From: Nitrosarchaeum sp.
GTDB lineage: Archaea > Thermoproteota > Nitrososphaeria > Nitrososphaerales > Nitrosopumilaceae
Reading direction: 5' to 3'
NCBI GenBank assembly: GCA_013140415.1
Contig: JABFSW010000077.1
Coordinates: 1 to 7,415 of the forward strand
DNA length: 7,415 bases
This document shows positions 6,013 through 7,415 of the stretch, piece by piece; the first letter of the stretch is position 1; each line of letters starts with the position of its first letter. Under the pieces are notes generated by a model. The model searched no databases. It had not been told where the DNA came from and saw nothing but the letters and a program-made list of their open reading frames with translations. Made by a program: the position numbers and the translations under genes.

Positions 6013-6612
6013 CTATCTAGATGCTTGTGCTATTCTTTCTAATTCGTGTTTTTTCTTTACAGATGGGGCATTTGGATCATTGGAAGCTGCCAAAATAAGT
6101 TGTTCTGCCATATGCTCCTCAATTGGTTTGGGGTTAGAATATGTTGCATCTCGTATAGAATCTGCAATAAATTTTAATGCCATGTCTACTCTTCGGATTG
6201 GAGCAACATCTACAGAGACATGATAGACAGTACCACCATATACAATTCTTGTTGTATCTTCATTTGGTGCAGAGAATTCAATTGCTCTAACTAGAACCTC
6301 AACTGGATTTTTACCAGTCTTTAATGCAATAATATCAAACGCTACTTTTACAGTATTGATTACTTTGGTTTTTTTACCAGTCATTCTTCCGGTGTTTTTT
6401 GCATATTTTTTACCAAAATGCATAACTTTGTTGCATAATCTTTCAACTATGTTTACATCAGCTTTGTTGAATCTTTTTAGTGCTGAACGACCAAATGTGT
6501 ATGGTAAAATTTGTTTTCTTAAGGAAATTGCTGTTTTTAATCCAGGATCTTTGACTTCAATATCAGACATGTCCCACTTTCTAAATAGTAATAGATTCTT
6601 TGTTTCTGCCAA
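6013..6612 (-). CDS. rps7: Small-subunit ribosomal protein uS7
   Basis: 199 residues of the archaeal/eukaryotic S7 type, longer at the N-terminus than bacterial S7. It organises the 3' domain of 16S rRNA at the head of the 30S subunit and lines the E site. Recognisable stretches are LPYTFGRSALKRFNKADVNI, the Lys-rich rRNA-contact segment around GKKTKVIN, the NPVEVLVRAIE helix, the beta-hairpin VYGGTVYHVSVDVAPIRR and the C-terminal region ending IAQASR. The start is TTG at 6612: a strong Shine-Dalgarno, AAGGAGA, lies 5 nt upstream, and the next Met is residue 15. It begins 2 nt after the rps12 stop, so translation is probably coupled. It is the last gene of this operon in the window, with a tRNA convergent just beyond its stop. 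Confidence 0.96.
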   Translation of the reverse strand: MAETKNLLLFRKWDMSDIEVKDPGLKTAISLRKQILPYTFGRSALKRFNKADVNIVERLCNKVMHFGKKYAKNTGRMTGKKTKVINTVKVAFDIIALKTGKNPVEVLVRAIEFSAPNEDTTRIVYGGTVYHVSVDVAPIRRVDMALKFIADSIRDATYSNPKPIEEHMAEQLILAASNDPNAPSVKKKHELERIAQASR

Positions 6613-6614
6613 TT

Positions 6615-7052
6615 TTATCTCCTTGGTTTTTCTTTCTTTCCAGTTACTAGCTCGTTAAGTGATGTGCCATTTACTTTGAAAACTTTGAATCTAACTCCAG
6701 GAATATCTCCCATTGCACCGCCTTGTGTTGCACCCATTCCTTGAATATGCACTTCATCGTGTTCATCAATGAAATTCATTGCACCGTCTCGTGGCAAGAA
6801 TGCTGTAACAGTTTTACCATTTTTAATTAACTGAACTCTAACACATTTTCTAACAGCAGAGTTGGGTTGTTTTGCTGCAATACCTACTTTTTCTAAAACT
6901 ATTCCTCTTCCTTGAGGTGCACCTCCAAGAGGATCAGCTTTTTTATCAATACCAAGTTTTCTTCTCTTGTAAGTAGAGATTGCCCATCGCTGTCTTTTTC
7001 TTTTTGCAACTAAAACTCTACCAGCAAATAAGCCAAGGGGTGATTTTGTCAT
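6615..7052 (-). CDS. rps12: Small-subunit ribosomal protein uS12
   Basis: 145 residues, the archaeal/eukaryotic length. uS12 sits by the decoding centre and helps control tRNA selection accuracy. KQPNSAVRK at 61-69 is the near-invariant decoding-loop motif, and PGVRFKV at 118-124 is the second conserved loop; the basic N-terminus ([17 protein letters not shown]) threads into the subunit. P63 is at the position hydroxylated in yeast Rps23; whether that happens here is unknown. ATG at 7052 is supported by GGAGATG 6 nt upstream and by the family's usual start. It lies 3 nt after the nusA stop and 2 nt before rps7, all on the minus strand, as in the archaeal RNA-polymerase/ribosomal-protein cluster, where expression is coordinated with ribosome synthesis. 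Confidence 0.97.
   Translation of the reverse strand: MTKSPLGLFAGRVLVAKRKRQRWAISTYKRRKLGIDKKADPLGGAPQGRGIVLEKVGIAAKQPNSAVRKCVRVQLIKNGKTVTAFLPRDGAMNFIDEHDEVHIQGMGATQGGAMGDIPGVRFKVFKVNGTSLNELVTGKKEKPRR
6618..6624 (-). promoter_or_regulatory. Shine-Dalgarno site fixing the rps7 TTG start
   Basis: AAGGAGA on the minus strand lies within the final codons of rps12 and 5 nt before TTG at 6612. It is one of the best ribosome-binding sites in the window and supports TTG over the ATG at codon 15. Confidence 0.7.
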
Positions 7053-7055
7053 ATC

Positions 7056-7415
7056 TTACATCTCCAATGTTGCTTTTTCAGGACTATTAATTAGAACACT
7101 TGTAATATCAAAATATCGCTTTGCAAGCAATCTTGCTTTCTCAGCATTTCTACCTTCTCGTCCCACAACAATGCCTTTCTTTCTTGGATCTACCATGATT
7201 ATTGCCTGTTTAGAACCATCTGCCCGTGTATTTATTTTTACTTCAGAAACCAATTTAGAATTAAGTAGATTTGTTAAAAATTTAGCAGGATCCTCATCAA
7301 ATTCAACTAGTTCAACACTTTTCTTTACAATGTTTTGTAATGATTTGATATGAATTCCACCTTTTCCAATAGCTAATCCCATTTTACCAGTATTTACTAC
7401 AAAAATTACACGATC
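7056..7415 (-). CDS. nusA: Archaeal NusA-like KH-domain transcription factor (5' end outside window)
   Basis: The frame is open to the right edge, giving 119 residues plus stop; archaeal NusA is about 140-150 residues, so only a short N-terminal piece is missing. Archaeal NusA consists of two KH domains without the S1 and N-terminal domains of bacterial NusA, and is thought to bind RNA near RNA polymerase during elongation or termination. A GKGG loop at residues 17-20 of the visible part marks KH1, and GREG at 85-88, followed by a helix ending LLAKRYF, marks KH2. The ATG at 7380-7382 lies inside KH1, so it is not the start. The gene is followed 3 nt later by rps12. In many archaea rpl30e and RNA polymerase subunit genes lie upstream; here that would be beyond the right edge. 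Confidence 0.92.
   Translation of the reverse strand, partial: DRVIFVVNTGKMGLAIGKGGIHIKSLQNIVKKSVELVEFDEDPAKFLTNLLNSKLVSEVKINTRADGSKQAIIMVDPRKKGIVVGREGRNAEKARLLAKRYFDITSVLINSPEKATLEM
7059..7065 (-). promoter_or_regulatory. Shine-Dalgarno site of rps12
   Basis: GGAGATG on the minus strand overlaps the last codons of nusA and ends 6 nt before the rps12 ATG. It points to translation of rps12 from within a polycistronic mRNA rather than from a leaderless start. Confidence 0.6.

Noticed and set aside
6356..6658. Plus-strand hydrophobic frame opposite rps7 and the rps12 end
   Set aside because: Apparent membrane character comes from reading Lys-rich ribosomal-protein codons backwards as Phe and Leu.
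7171..7353. Plus-strand frame opposite nusA
   Set aside because: It lies entirely opposite the KH domains, with no start signal.

Overview
The window looks like chromosome from an AT-rich archaeon, most likely a marine ammonia-oxidising thaumarchaeon (Nitrososphaerota, Nitrosopumilus-like). The evidence is: AlaRS, LeuRS, uS7 and uS12 of archaeal type; the archaeal gene order nusA-rps12-rps7; a geranylgeranyl-reductase-like flavoprotein, a family common where isoprenoid lipids are made; a tRNA gene with two bulge-helix-bulge introns and no encoded CCA; and TATA boxes about 25-29 nt before likely transcript starts. The genus is an inference from overall resemblance. No database search was possible.

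Layout, left to right. (1) 1-3610, plus strand: the 3' end of alaS, then a complete leuS 7 nt later, probably one transcript of two tRNA-charging enzymes. A hairpin whose loop holds the leuS stop codon closes this unit. (2) 3611-3776: a 166-nt spacer with a weak promoter for the next gene and a doubtful antisense small frame. (3) 3777-5491: a compact FAD-dependent geranylgeranyl-reductase-family gene on plus, convergent with a Cys-rich YkgJ-type metal-cluster protein on minus; their stop codons share the palindrome TTAA. (4) 5492-5847: a very tight divergent promoter region and an unrecognised 106-residue protein on plus. (5) 5893-6000: tRNA-Gln(CUG) on plus, interrupted in the D-loop and in the anticodon loop. 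(6) 6013-7415, minus: the 3' end of the archaeal nusA-rps12-rps7 cluster, running in from the right edge and ending 12 nt from the tRNA 3' end.

Functionally the window is mostly translation machinery: two aminoacyl-tRNA synthetases, a tRNA, two small-subunit proteins and a KH-domain transcription factor. Between them lie one lipid-redox-type enzyme and two poorly characterised proteins. I see no CRISPR array, insertion sequence, prophage or defence system. The most interesting signal is the tRNA-Gln gene. Its D-loop insertion folds into a good 4-bp/3-nt-bulge splicing motif, and its A-run, read from the other strand, is a T-tract that could end the ribosomal-protein transcript arriving from the opposite direction.
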